NCBI RefSeq assembly: GCF_000711975.1
Contig: NZ_JONT01000012.1
Coordinates: forward strand, 27,967 to 91,966
From: Desulfofalx alkaliphila DSM 12257
Lineage (GTDB): Bacteria > Bacillota > Desulfotomaculia > Desulfotomaculales > Desulfohalotomaculaceae
Reading direction: 5' to 3'
Length of the DNA: 64,000 bases
Of the stretch, positions 50,747 to 58,959 are shown piece by piece (the first letter of the stretch is position 1; each line of letters starts with the position of its first letter). The notes under the pieces were generated by a model. The model was not told the DNA's origin. It was given only the letters and a program-made list of their open reading frames with translations, and made no database searches. The position numbers were made by a program, and so were the translations under genes.

Positions 50747-51004
50747 GTGACATACAAGATCGATGTAGATAAGTTTGTGAAGGAAAACCAACAACAAATT
50801 GAAGCCCTGGTAAACGCTTCCCTTAATCGGGCCGGTAAAATTGTTGAAGAGAAAGTAAAGGCCGGTGAGTTGCGACCTGCCCTTCAAGATATTATGCCTT
50901 TAATGCTATATGAAATATTGATAACCAATACCGTTTCTACCCTAAGGTTGGCTGCCGATATGATTGAAGAGAGTAAAAGGGAGCTCGAAGGGACGGAAAA
51001 ATAA
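50747..51004 (+). CDS. Small helical hypothetical protein
   Basis: 85 aa from GTG 50747 with AAAGGTGG upstream. All-helical, heptad-like (VDKFVKENQQQIEALVNASLNRAGKIVEEKVKAG, LRLAADMIEESKRELEGT). Preceded by a TATAAT at about 50714. No family recognised. Confidence 0.6.
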   Translation: MTYKIDVDKFVKENQQQIEALVNASLNRAGKIVEEKVKAGELRPALQDIMPLMLYEILITNTVSTLRLAADMIEESKRELEGTEK

Positions 51005-51021
51005 AAAAAACACCTGGACAA

Positions 51022-51060
51022 AAACATATGTTTGGTGTAATATTAGACAAACATATGTTT
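51022..51060. promoter_or_regulatory. Two identical 12-bp palindromes, 27 bases apart
   Basis: AAACATATGTTT at 51022-51033 and again at 51049-51060, nested inside a larger inverted repeat CACCTGGA...TCCAGGAGGTG (51011-51070). The second lies just before the ribosome site of the gene at 51076. Looks like a cooperative operator. Confidence 0.5.
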
Positions 51061-51075
51061 CCAGGAGGTGCCAAG

Positions 51076-51303
51076 GTGCGGATGAATGTGCCTACGGTAG
51101 ATGCAAGGCTGCGTAAACAGCCATCCTTTACCGCCAAACCGGTGGTGAAAGTAAGAAGAGTTAAGGCTGATTTTACCGGTCAAGTGGCCGGTTGGTTAGC
51201 AAGTGACGATACCCTTATTGCCAAAATATTTGCTTATTCAATACTGTTTGCCGCAATGGCAACTATGCTTGTAAAGATTTTTGCTTTTCTGTGCTGGCAG
51301 TGA
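51076..51303 (+). CDS. Small protein with C-terminal membrane helix
   Basis: 75 aa from GTG 51076, AGGAGG 7 bases upstream. Basic N-terminal part (RLRKQPSFTAKPVVKVRRVKADF) then one membrane helix (about 50-72, IFAYSILFAAMATMLVKIFAFLCW). Its start region abuts a double palindrome. Unknown. Confidence 0.6.
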   Translation: MRMNVPTVDARLRKQPSFTAKPVVKVRRVKADFTGQVAGWLASDDTLIAKIFAYSILFAAMATMLVKIFAFLCWQ

Positions 51304-51353
51304 GTATAAATAAGCGGATTTAATCAAAAGTTATACTTGTGTAGGGGGTTAAA

Positions 51354-51641
51354 ATGGCAAGGCTGGATTTAGACAATGAAGAAGTGCTGGTAAAGTTGCT
51401 GGCAGATCTATACTACGCACAAAAACATATATTGTTCCAAGAAATGGTAATTGAAAAATTTATGGAGCGGGTAGGTTTAAGTGAGGAAGAAACCATTGCG
51501 GTTTTAAAAAAAATGGTTGAAAACAAATGGCTGGTAACCCATGGTTTTAAGCCCAAGTTCTTTTTAAGGCCCGGTTTTGTAAGCAGCTTTCCGGTGGTAG
51601 TAAGTAAAACCGGGCTTAAACTTCTAAAAACAGAGGATTAG
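51354..51641 (+). CDS. Small hypothetical protein, winged-helix-like
   Basis: 95 aa from ATG 51354 with GTAGGGGG upstream. The order (LVKLLADLYYAQKHILFQEMVIEKFMERVGLSEEETIAVLKKMVENKWLVTHG) suggests a winged-helix fold with a wing FVSSFPVVVSKTGLKLL. Could bind DNA. Pairs closely with the next gene. Confidence 0.6.
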   Translation: MARLDLDNEEVLVKLLADLYYAQKHILFQEMVIEKFMERVGLSEEETIAVLKKMVENKWLVTHGFKPKFFLRPGFVSSFPVVVSKTGLKLLKTED

Positions 51642-51660
51642 AGAAAATAGGGGGGTAAAA

Positions 51661-51960
51661 ATGATACAAAGGCGCCAGAAGCACTACATAATACAAGAAC
51701 CGGATGAAGAACTGCACCAAGTGATGGCAGGAGATGTTCCCCAGGGTATAGTCAAGGCGCTGAGTAAGGTGCTGCCGGACAAATCAATAGCTTATAAAAT
51801 CTTTATGGAAAAGGAAGGCCAGCAAATTGAATTGCTGGCTGAAGGGGTATCCTCCCTTGAGGATTATAACAAGGTAACTGAAAAATTTGAACAAGAAATG
51901 CTCTTACCCCATGGTAACCGCTGGCAAGAAATAAAACCGGAAATAATTGTAAGGGAATAA
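51661..51960 (+). CDS. Small hypothetical protein
   Basis: 99 aa from ATG 51661 after AGGGGGG, 19 bases behind the previous gene. Mixed alpha/beta, acidic C-terminus; contains VPQGIVKALSKVLPDKSIAYKIFMEKEGQQIELLAEG. Unknown. Its stop is 3 bases from the converging flippase-like gene. Confidence 0.6.
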   Translation: MIQRRQKHYIIQEPDEELHQVMAGDVPQGIVKALSKVLPDKSIAYKIFMEKEGQQIELLAEGVSSLEDYNKVTEKFEQEMLLPHGNRWQEIKPEIIVRE

Positions 51961-51963
51961 CCG

Positions 51964-52947
51964 TTATTTAGTAAAGCCTAACACCTTTGTCCCCGATTGA
52001 CAGGCCAGGTATAGTGCACTGAGCAAAAATACAAACCAGAAGGTCACAAAACGCAGCACCAGTGCCAGTGCCAACCCCTGATAGATGGGTACACCCAGGG
52101 GTAGCAGCAGCAAGACCATGCCGCCTTCAAAGGTGCCAAGGCCGCCGGGTGTCAGGGGGACGGAGGCAACCATGTAAGTGAGAAAGGTGACCACTGCCAG
52201 CGGTATAAAACTCACTTCCACTTGCAGAGCCCGGGCAATTAAATAGGCTTTTACGGCAAACAAGAGCCAAATTAAAAGAGCCAAGAGAAATTGTCTCACC
52301 AAAGGGCCCCGCTTGCTAAACACCTTTTTTACAGACCGGCGGAAGGTTTCCGCCGAACTGCTTATCTTGGTGTGCAGCTCTTTATTCAAGGGCAGAATTG
52401 AAAAAAGCCATTGCAGCCCTTGGGGGTAGCAAACAAAAAACAATAACAAGACCGAGAACACCAATAGCACAGCCATACCCGCGGCCAAGGTTTTTAACAA
52501 AGCGGTTTCCATGGGTACAGCCAATAAAAACCAAGATAAACCCAGTATACATAAAAAGAGGAAGGTAAGCATACTTACTGTTTTCTGCAAGCCCACCAAA
52601 GCGCCTGCCCTGGCGGTATTGAAACCCGGCTCCGAGCGAAGCATTACCACCTTCACCGCTTCCCCCCCTGCCTTAACCGCCGGGGTTATGCATTCAAAAA
52701 ATGTTCCCGCCATATTGATGTGCAGCAATCGAGACAGGGAAATTTTTTCACCCATTAGCTTGGCAATTGCTGACCACTGCAAATTGATCAGTAAAATGGT
52801 TAATAGCTGCAACAATAGGGCAGCTATTAGGGCCGAACTTTCAACCATGCTTAGGGCCCTGTATACCTCTTGCAAATCAGCGTATTTAAGTAGAGCTATA
52901 ACCAACAAGCCGCCGATTAGCAATAATGCAAACCTTTTCATCATCAC
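51964..52947 (-). CDS. Flippase-like membrane protein (LPG-synthase TM domain, UPF0104/AglD-like)
   Basis: 327 aa, eight or so membrane segments. The family landmark FFECITPAVKAGGEAVKVVMLRSEPG lies near residue 90, and the SVPLTPGGLGTFEGGM motif near 265 is the MprF flippase-domain signature. Possible lipid flipping or lipid-linked sugar export. Its start overlaps the NAS-like gene by 62 bases, so the two are translationally coupled. Confidence 0.82.
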   Translation of the reverse strand: MMMKRFALLLIGGLLVIALLKYADLQEVYRALSMVESSALIAALLLQLLTILLINLQWSAIAKLMGEKISLSRLLHINMAGTFFECITPAVKAGGEAVKVVMLRSEPGFNTARAGALVGLQKTVSMLTFLFLCILGLSWFLLAVPMETALLKTLAAGMAVLLVFSVLLLFFVCYPQGLQWLFSILPLNKELHTKISSSAETFRRSVKKVFSKRGPLVRQFLLALLIWLLFAVKAYLIARALQVEVSFIPLAVVTFLTYMVASVPLTPGGLGTFEGGMVLLLLPLGVPIYQGLALALVLRFVTFWFVFLLSALYLACQSGTKVLGFTK

Positions 52948-53509
52948 CGATTTTCTCCTGTCCTTTAATGAGAAGCAAGGTGGCTTTCATGGTGGAGTTT
53001 TTCTGTTCAACGAAACGGCAGTTTTTGCACCAGGCCGGCAGTGCCGAGTACATCCTTTTTAAAACATCACGTTGACTGCGTACCAATATTCGCGCCCCTT
53101 GGGGGGCCTTGGATAAGATGTTTTGCAGCACCTTGGTACGGTTGCACACCTGCAAAGCCACGTGAATCACTGAATAATCCACAGCACTTATATTGATTCC
53201 GTCTGCCAACTTTACCTTAATTTGGTCTTCCATGTTATACCTTTTAATAACCCTGCGGGCAATTTCCACCGCCTTTGGGTCCTTATCCACCACTACTATT
53301 TTTGCGCCGGTTTGATCGGCTATTTCCATTGCAGTGCAGGGAAGCGGTCCCCCGCCGATAACCAATATCCTATCCTCGGGGATAATATGGCCCAACTCAA
53401 CCTCCCTTTTAACGATGTCCTTGTAATACAAGCCATAAAGATTAATTAAGGTGGGAAAGTGGGCCAGGGACTTTTCCAGTTGCTTAGTGAACAAAGAAAT
53501 AACCTTCAT
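52886..53509 (-). CDS. SAM-dependent methyltransferase-fold protein, nicotianamine-synthase-like
   Basis: 207 aa. The SAM-binding region ILVIGGGPLPCTAMEIAD (about 49-66) with acid VVVDKDPKAVEIARRVIKRY and the later VRSQRDVLKRMY resembles nicotianamine synthase: GSGPLPLT, Asp loop and the L-R-S-x(2-3)-R motif. NAS-like enzymes join aminocarboxypropyl units from SAM. It lies 25 bases downstream of feoB on the same strand. Resemblance is read by eye; a plain methyltransferase remains possible. Start near ATG 53509. Confidence 0.62.
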   Translation of the reverse strand: MKVISLFTKQLEKSLAHFPTLINLYGLYYKDIVKREVELGHIIPEDRILVIGGGPLPCTAMEIADQTGAKIVVVDKDPKAVEIARRVIKRYNMEDQIKVKLADGINISAVDYSVIHVALQVCNRTKVLQNILSKAPQGARILVRSQRDVLKRMYSALPAWCKNCRFVEQKNSTMKATLLLIKGQEKIGDDEKVCIIANRRLVGYSST

Positions 53510-53533
53510 TGATACGTTACCCCCTAGAATACA

Positions 53534-55294
53534 TTAAAACAGTGTACTGATAATACTAACTGAGTGATTAATAAGACCGCCGAATAAGAAAGCGGCAATA
53601 ATGGTGGTTAATGAAAGCGCCGATGCTACCTTAATGCCGAATTCCTTAGTGAGCACTGCAAAAACCGATAAACAGGGGATATAAAAAAGGGCCACCACAG
53701 AACCAACCAATAATTGCAGCGTGCTTAAGTCCATTTCTAACAGGGGGAGTACCCCCAGTTCCCGCCTAACGATACCCAGCATTAAAGCCAAGCTTGCCTC
53801 TGCCGGAAGGCCCAGCCAGCCAATCACCAGGGGGCCGATGAAGTCACTGATATAAACCAATAAACCTGTTTCCACCAGCACCGCCGCCAATAAAATAGCT
53901 AAAATAATTGGTATTTCTGCCTCCAGCATAAACTGCTTAGTGCGCAGCCAAATTTTTCTCTTCAAAGCCTGACGGTCGGGTTTTAACAGATTGGGAATCT
54001 CTATCATAATGGGGTCAATGTTGCCCGGCAGTACTTTGTTGAGTACCAGGCCGGCTAAAAAAATAGCTCCGAAGGAGATGCCAAACATTAAGATTAATAA
54101 CCCTATGGAGTGATCCCCAAGCAGGGAGATAAATGCTCCCGTTTGTGAGACACAGGGTACTGCAAAACACACCGTACCGGATACAATTAAACGCTCTTTA
54201 TAACTGGTGACGGCCCGGGTTCCTAATATGGCGGGGACGGCACAGCCGTAACCCATGATAAAGGGAACAATGTTGCCCCCTTGGATACCCACCCGGCGCA
54301 TAACTCCGTCAACCAAGACACCTAAACGGGGCAAAAAGCCGCTATCTTCTAAAATTGACAGTGCGATGTAGAAAAGAAAAACATAAGGCAAAATCAAGCC
54401 AAAGGGCCATTCAATTCCTTTAATCAGCACCCCGTATTCGCCCAATAAAATGTTGTGCAGCATACCCTCGGCCACAAACTGGGAGACAATGGGTGTGATT
54501 AGCGGTACATACCAATCATAGATAATCGGAAGCAGAATGAAACTGCGCAAGGCCTTACCGCCGCCCACCACCACTGCCATGGATAATAACAATACTAAAA
54601 AAGCTATCGGCAGGCCGGGGAAGGGCTGCAAGGTCAAATCGCCAAGTTTTTCCCAAAAGGTGGCATGGCGGTGCTCTACCCGCTGCACCTTTTCTATTAT
54701 GCGCCCCACATGCTGCCAGCGTTTATCCTGATCCGTGGGCATAAGCTTGTCCCTGACCGGCTTATCCTTAGCCAACTGCCATGCCCTGTCTAACAACTGG
54801 GCAAGGCCCACGTTGCGTATGGCCACGGTGGGTACCACCGGGGCACCAAGTTCTTCTTCCAGCTTATTTACATCAATATATATACCTTGCCGTTCGGCAA
54901 CATCAATGAGGTTAAGTGCAAACACAGTGGGCAAGCCATGTTCCAGTATCTGCAAAGCAAAATTTAAATTTCTTTCCAGGTTGGTGGCGTCAAGGACGCA
55001 AATAACTGCGTCGGCCCCTTGGTTTAATATGTCAACGGCCACCTCTTCCACAGGGGAGGTGGCGGTCAGTGAGTAAGTACCGGGTACATCAACCAGCACA
55101 GCCTCTTCACCGTGGCGAAAGATTTTTCCCTGCATTGTGGTGATGGTGGTGCCTGCATAATTAGAAGAAAGCACCTCCTTACCTGTCAGCTTAGAAAAAA
55201 CAACACTCTTCCCCACGTTGGGGTTGCCCATCAATAAAAAGTTTAATTTGCCGTCTGTTTGTAAATTGTTTTTTTTAGTGTCGTGACAGCTCAA
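53534..55294 (-). CDS. feoB: Ferrous iron transporter B
   Basis: 586 aa. GTPase domain with G1 GNPNVGKSVV, G2 AGTTITTM, G3 DVPGTYSL and G4 NLIDVAE, then a short guanine-dissociation-inhibitor-like helical region, then a membrane domain with Gate motifs (MGYGCAVPAILGTRAV, FAVPCVSQTGAF). Shorter than E. coli FeoB because the membrane part has fewer linkers. Imports Fe(II). 1 base after feoA. Upstream Fur-like sites imply iron repression. Confidence 0.94.
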   Translation of the reverse strand: MSCHDTKKNNLQTDGKLNFLLMGNPNVGKSVVFSKLTGKEVLSSNYAGTTITTMQGKIFRHGEEAVLVDVPGTYSLTATSPVEEVAVDILNQGADAVICVLDATNLERNLNFALQILEHGLPTVFALNLIDVAERQGIYIDVNKLEEELGAPVVPTVAIRNVGLAQLLDRAWQLAKDKPVRDKLMPTDQDKRWQHVGRIIEKVQRVEHRHATFWEKLGDLTLQPFPGLPIAFLVLLLSMAVVVGGGKALRSFILLPIIYDWYVPLITPIVSQFVAEGMLHNILLGEYGVLIKGIEWPFGLILPYVFLFYIALSILEDSGFLPRLGVLVDGVMRRVGIQGGNIVPFIMGYGCAVPAILGTRAVTSYKERLIVSGTVCFAVPCVSQTGAFISLLGDHSIGLLILMFGISFGAIFLAGLVLNKVLPGNIDPIMIEIPNLLKPDRQALKRKIWLRTKQFMLEAEIPIILAILLAAVLVETGLLVYISDFIGPLVIGWLGLPAEASLALMLGIVRRELGVLPLLEMDLSTLQLLVGSVVALFYIPCLSVFAVLTKEFGIKVASALSLTTIIAAFLFGGLINHSVSIISTLF

Positions 55295-55295
55295 G

Positions 55296-55511
55296 TTAAA
55301 CTACCTCTTTTACAATAATTTTTTCTGCAACATCTTTGGCAACGGCTATGCTGCGGTTTCCCAGTTCAACAACTATGGGGCCACCTAAGGGCTGTTTCGA
55401 CTTAACGGTTACTGTAATACCTTCCCTTAAACCCAAAGAATTCAATATTGCAAAGGGGGGTGTTTTTTCAATTACACAACGGTGTGCCTTTTTTAAAGCG
55501 TATAATAACAT
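55296..55511 (-). CDS. feoA: Ferrous iron transport protein A
   Basis: 71 aa, SH3-like FeoA fold: CVIEKTPPFAILNSLGLREGITVTVKSKQPLGGPIVVELGNRSIAVAKDVAEKIIV. Small cytoplasmic partner of FeoB. AGGTGTATGG precedes ATG 55511. First gene of the iron operon. Confidence 0.92.
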   Translation of the reverse strand: MLLYALKKAHRCVIEKTPPFAILNSLGLREGITVTVKSKQPLGGPIVVELGNRSIAVAKDVAEKIIVKEVV

Positions 55512-55566
55512 TATCCATACACCTCCATGTCATATTAGTAAGAAACCGGCAAAGATAATTGCTAAA

Positions 55567-55626
55567 GATAATCATTATCAATTAACCTGCAAAAAATAAA
55601 TACCCAAGAGAATGATTATTATTATC
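55567..55626 (-). promoter_or_regulatory. Two Fur-box-like sites upstream of feoAB
   Basis: GATAATCATTATC at 55567-55579 and GAGAATGATTATTATTATC at 55608-55626. The second matches the 19-bp consensus (GATAATGATAATCATTATC) at all but a few positions. Located 56 and 97 bases before the feoA start, where a Fur- or DtxR-type repressor would act. Confidence 0.75.
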
Positions 55627-55736
55627 AATTACAATATACAACACCGTTAACAAGGAAGCAATGGCAGTAACCCGTTAAATAGTAAGGTTAGATATTAATT
55701 TTGCTGTTTTACTTGGGATAGCTTTACTATTCTTAC

Positions 55737-55764
55737 CCTTGCTTTAAATAAAAATAAAGCAAGG
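55737..55764. repeat. Perfect 10-bp hairpin without an adjacent gene end
   Basis: CCTTGCTTTA and TAAAGCAAGG with 8-base loop, between feoA and the MCP-like gene. Could end an unseen small transcript. Confidence 0.5.
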
Positions 55765-55851
55765 AAATTCTGATTTATTAAAATGATTGAAGGATATATT
55801 TAGGGATTGCAGAATTAATATTCAAGGATACTAATTAAAGAGGTGAAGGGC

Positions 55852-56700
55852 TTGATAAATATAGCAATTGTTGGTGGAGGTCGGGGCGGAGCATCTATGC
55901 TCAGGGTCTATAGTAATCTTTCTGAAGTAAATATATTAGGCATATCCGACATTAACATCAACGCCGCCGGTATGGAGTTGGCAAAAGAAATGAACATCCC
56001 GCGCTATACCGATTTTATGGAAATGTTAAGTATCCCTGGCCTTGAGGTGGTAATAGATGTTACCGGCTCAGAGGCAGTTAGGGAAAAAATCGAGGCTAAT
56101 TTGCCAGAGGGCAGTTTGCTGGTGGAAGCCAAGGTTGCCAGAATGATGTGGCTTTTAGCCCACCAAAAGGACGAAATGCTGAAGGAATTAAATGAACAAG
56201 CCCAACAGTTGGCCAGCATGGGTGAGCAACTAAATGCCACTGTGGAGCAGGTGCCCGGCATTATAAAAGAGGTATCACAATTTATTGTAGAGTACGGAAA
56301 CACCTTAAGCCAGTCGGTGGCTGAGGTAAAGCATCATTTAGAAGACACCGACGAGGTGTTGGATTTTATTCGCAAGGTGGCAGACCAAACCAAGCTGCTG
56401 GGGCTCAATGCAGCCATAGAAGCGGCCCGGGCCGGGGAACATGGACGGGGATTTGCAGTGGTGGCCGAAGAGGTGCGCAAACTGGCCGAGCACAGCGCTA
56501 CCTCGGTAAAGACCATAGCAACCATTATGAAAAACCTGGAGCAATCAATGGTGGATATTATTGATATTATAGAGCAAAACAACAAATTGACCGAGCGGCA
56601 GATAACAGCCACTGAGCAGGTTGCTTATGCGGTGGATCAGCTGGGCACCTTGGCCGATGACATGAGAGATTTCTCCGAAAAGTTAGCTGACATGCAGTAA
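55852..56700 (+). CDS. Rossmann-type nucleotide-binding domain fused to a soluble methyl-accepting chemotaxis signalling domain
   Basis: 282 aa from TTG 55852 (AGAGG 8 bases upstream). Residues about 1-100 are a dinucleotide-binding fold: [22 protein letters not shown], later [23 protein letters not shown], like the N-domain of GFO/IDH oxidoreductases. About 105-282 is a short MCP coiled coil with an intact tip ([22 protein letters not shown], then [13 protein letters not shown]). No membrane segment. It should sense NAD(P)H redox state or a dinucleotide and signal through CheA/CheW-like partners. Confidence 0.85.
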   Translation: MINIAIVGGGRGGASMLRVYSNLSEVNILGISDININAAGMELAKEMNIPRYTDFMEMLSIPGLEVVIDVTGSEAVREKIEANLPEGSLLVEAKVARMMWLLAHQKDEMLKELNEQAQQLASMGEQLNATVEQVPGIIKEVSQFIVEYGNTLSQSVAEVKHHLEDTDEVLDFIRKVADQTKLLGLNAAIEAARAGEHGRGFAVVAEEVRKLAEHSATSVKTIATIMKNLEQSMVDIIDIIEQNNKLTERQITATEQVAYAVDQLGTLADDMRDFSEKLADMQ

Positions 56701-56724
56701 AAAATATTGCCGGGAGGTAAAACT

Positions 56725-57171
56725 ATGGAATTTTTCAACCGTTTGGGGGAAAAGGCAAAGGTAATTGGCGAAAGGGCCAAAGAAGCCACCCGCAAACCCA
56801 CTGAGCTAGTTGAAGTGACTAGATTAAAATATGAAGTTTCTAAATTACAAAAGGTAACTAAAAACAATATCGAAGCCATTGGTGAATTGGTTTACCGGCA
56901 GTTTAAAGGGGAATTAAACCTAGAGGCAGAAATTGAAAGGCTGCTGCAGGCCACTAAAAATATTGAGGCTGAAATAGTAAGCTTGGAACAAGAAATTGAA
57001 AGGCTTCAGCCTAAGCCTTTAGTTTGTCCCAGGTGTGATATAGAGTTGCCCAGTGGCGGTATTTTCTGCCACAGGTGCGGCATAAAGGTGGCCATAGATA
57101 AGGAGCCCGAGGAGCAAGAAAAAACTGAAGGGGCAGCGGAACCGGTAATAGAACAAGAAGAAATAAAATAG
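56725..57171 (+). CDS. Coiled-coil protein with C-terminal zinc ribbon
   Basis: 148 aa from ATG 56725, GGGAGG upstream. N-terminal charged coiled coil (MEFFNRLGEKAKVIGERAKEATRKP...), then a zinc ribbon CPRCDIELPSGGIFCHRCGI (about 107-125), acidic tail. Follows the MCP fusion by 24 bases. Clear paralog of the protein at 61744 (same layout, same tip sequence order). Confidence 0.8.
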   Translation: MEFFNRLGEKAKVIGERAKEATRKPTELVEVTRLKYEVSKLQKVTKNNIEAIGELVYRQFKGELNLEAEIERLLQATKNIEAEIVSLEQEIERLQPKPLVCPRCDIELPSGGIFCHRCGIKVAIDKEPEEQEKTEGAAEPVIEQEEIK

Positions 57172-57193
57172 CCTTAAATAAGGGGTAATTTTT

Positions 57194-57222
57194 AGGGTGG
57201 ATAATCATATCCACCCCTTTTA
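57194..57222. terminator. Terminator after the zinc-ribbon gene
   Basis: AGGGTGGATA/TATCCACCCCT stem, followed by TTTTATTT. Confidence 0.7.
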
Positions 57223-57261
57223 TTTGGGATCCAGGTGGGCTGGCTTGGCTGCCAACCCAGC

Positions 57262-57720
57262 CTACAATTCTATAATCACTGCATTTTCATTACAATTGGG
57301 GAACAGGGGGCAGTTTACACATTCCTTCCATACCTTTTGCGGTAAGTCTTCCTTGGCAATGGGCTGAAAACCACACCGGCGGAAAAATTCGGGTTGATAG
57401 GTAAGGGCAAAAACCCTCTTTAATTCTAATTCCCGTGCTTCTTGCAAAAACAAATTAACCAGCCTGCGTCCAATTCCTCTTTTTACATAGTCCGGTGCAA
57501 CGGCCAGGGCCCTAATTTCAGCCAAGTCTTCCCAGATAATATGCAGGGAGCCGCAGCCTACTACTTTTCCCCGGTGCTCGGCAACGGTAATTTCACGAAT
57601 GCCTTCATAGAGGGAAGAGCGGGAACGGGCCAGCATTAGGTTTTCTGCCGCATATAAGCTGACCAAGCGGTGAATTGATTCAACGTCAGAAATTTTAGCC
57701 TTTCTGTATATTATTTCCAA
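57262..57720 (-). CDS. GNAT N-acetyltransferase (ArgA/N-acetylglutamate-synthase-like)
   Basis: 152 aa from TTG 57720 after GAAGG. Acetyl-CoA pyrophosphate loop: IRALAVAPDYVKRGIGRRLVNLFLQEA with R/Q-x-x-G-x-G/A. GCGSLHIIWEDLAEIRALAV and FFRRCGFQPI match the ArgA-like short N-acetyltransferases. C-terminal WKECVNCPLFPNCNENAV adds cysteines, typical of this group. Makes N-acetylglutamate or modifies an amine. Confidence 0.82.
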   Translation of the reverse strand: MEIIYRKAKISDVESIHRLVSLYAAENLMLARSRSSLYEGIREITVAEHRGKVVGCGSLHIIWEDLAEIRALAVAPDYVKRGIGRRLVNLFLQEARELELKRVFALTYQPEFFRRCGFQPIAKEDLPQKVWKECVNCPLFPNCNENAVIIEL

Positions 57721-57812
57721 AACATCGCCTTCTTTGCTATAATTAAGATAATTAAACATAATTCGAGAAGGGAAGGGAAATTCCTTTATTAATTTTAGGG
57801 TGGTGAGATGGT

Positions 57813-58559
57813 TTGGATTATTCCCGCAGACTTGATAAGCTGGCCCAACTGATTAGAGAATCTACCAAGACGCTGGCATTAACCGGTGCAGGGGTGAGCA
57901 CGGAAAGCGGTATTCCTGATTTCCGCAGCAAAGAAAAGGGCTTGTGGAATAGGTTTGATCCCGAAGAGGTGGCCAGCATTGGGGCCTTGGAAAGGGATCC
58001 CGCAGAGTTTTACCGCAATAATTTAAAATGGTGGGAATTGTGCCTGCAGGCCCAGCCCAATGAAGCCCACCGCAGCCTTGCGCAGCTTGAAAGAAAAGGC
58101 TGGTTACTGGGGGTAATTACCCAGAATATAGATGGCCTTCACCAAAAAGCCGGTTCAAAGCGGGTGTGGGAAGTGCACGGGCATTTAAGAACATGTAGGT
58201 GTATGAAATGTAAAAAAACCGACCAAATGGATCGGCTAAAGGAGAGTTATCACTGTGCCGCCTGTGGCGGCTTACTGCGGCCCAGTGTAGTTCTTTTTGG
58301 CGATAGCATGTCAAATGATTATTACAATGCAGAAAAAGTCATGAGTGGCTGTCAACTGCTGTTGGTGGTTGGCAGTAGTTTGCAAGTATACCCGGTGGCA
58401 GGGCTGCCCTATATGGCCCGCCAGGTGGTAATAATAAACCGCCAGCCGACCCCATGGGACAGCCAGGCCCGGCTGGTTATAAACCAATCGGCAGGCCTGG
58501 TGCTGTCTGATCTGGTAGAGATACTTGGCGATGAAAAGGGGCCATACTATGAATGTTAA
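57813..58559 (+). CDS. NAD-dependent protein deacylase, Sir2 family
   Basis: 248 aa from TTG 57813. NAD-binding GAGVSTESGIPDFRS, catalytic TQNIDGLHQKAG and HG (EVHGHLR), four-cysteine zinc site CRCMKC...CAACG and VVLFGD. Type-III sirtuins lack these; this one matches the bacterial CobB/type-III-like deacetylases with zinc. May reactivate the acetyl-CoA synthetase at 19028 (inference). Stop overlaps the converging gene at 58556. Confidence 0.92.
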   Translation: MDYSRRLDKLAQLIRESTKTLALTGAGVSTESGIPDFRSKEKGLWNRFDPEEVASIGALERDPAEFYRNNLKWWELCLQAQPNEAHRSLAQLERKGWLLGVITQNIDGLHQKAGSKRVWEVHGHLRTCRCMKCKKTDQMDRLKESYHCAACGGLLRPSVVLFGDSMSNDYYNAEKVMSGCQLLLVVGSSLQVYPVAGLPYMARQVVIINRQPTPWDSQARLVINQSAGLVLSDLVEILGDEKGPYYEC

Positions 58560-58861
58560 AAATGCAACCTTAAACAGGCTAACAGTTTGCGATACCAGGG
58601 GCTGGTATCTTTTTTTTGGGGTCCACAGCTTATGTCGGTCAGTGTACTCCACCGGGACAGGGGCGGAGATTTTTGCTCTTGGACTTTTAGTAAGACCGGT
58701 TCCAGTTTTCCGTTCTTCTTGACGAATTTACCCCTTAAACTGACCTGCCCACCTAAAGATGTAATTAAATAGTTATTGGGATCATCCTTTGTTAGCTCTG
58801 CAACTTCGGCGTAAATATCCTTTTTCCGCTTCCTGTTTAAATGAATTACTTTGCCTGACAA
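58556..58861 (-). CDS. Hypothetical protein
   Basis: 101 aa from TTG 58861 (GGGAGG 7 bases upstream). Basic, with a beta-rich core (VIHLNRKRKKDIYAEVAELTKDD, LITSLGGQVSLRGKFVKKNGKLEPVLLKVQE). The last 45 residues are low-complexity and lie antiparallel to sir2 DNA, so the true stop may be earlier in a related strain. Unknown. Confidence 0.45.
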   Translation of the reverse strand: MSGKVIHLNRKRKKDIYAEVAELTKDDPNNYLITSLGGQVSLRGKFVKKNGKLEPVLLKVQEQKSPPLSRWSTLTDISCGPQKKDTSPWYRKLLACLRLHF

Positions 58862-58959
58862 TGCAATCCCTCCCCCAACCATTATATGGAAATTATACAT
58901 TTTTTAAAAGGGGTTTTATTTGTCGCTTGTAAGCATATCATGGTTTGGGGTGACTTATT

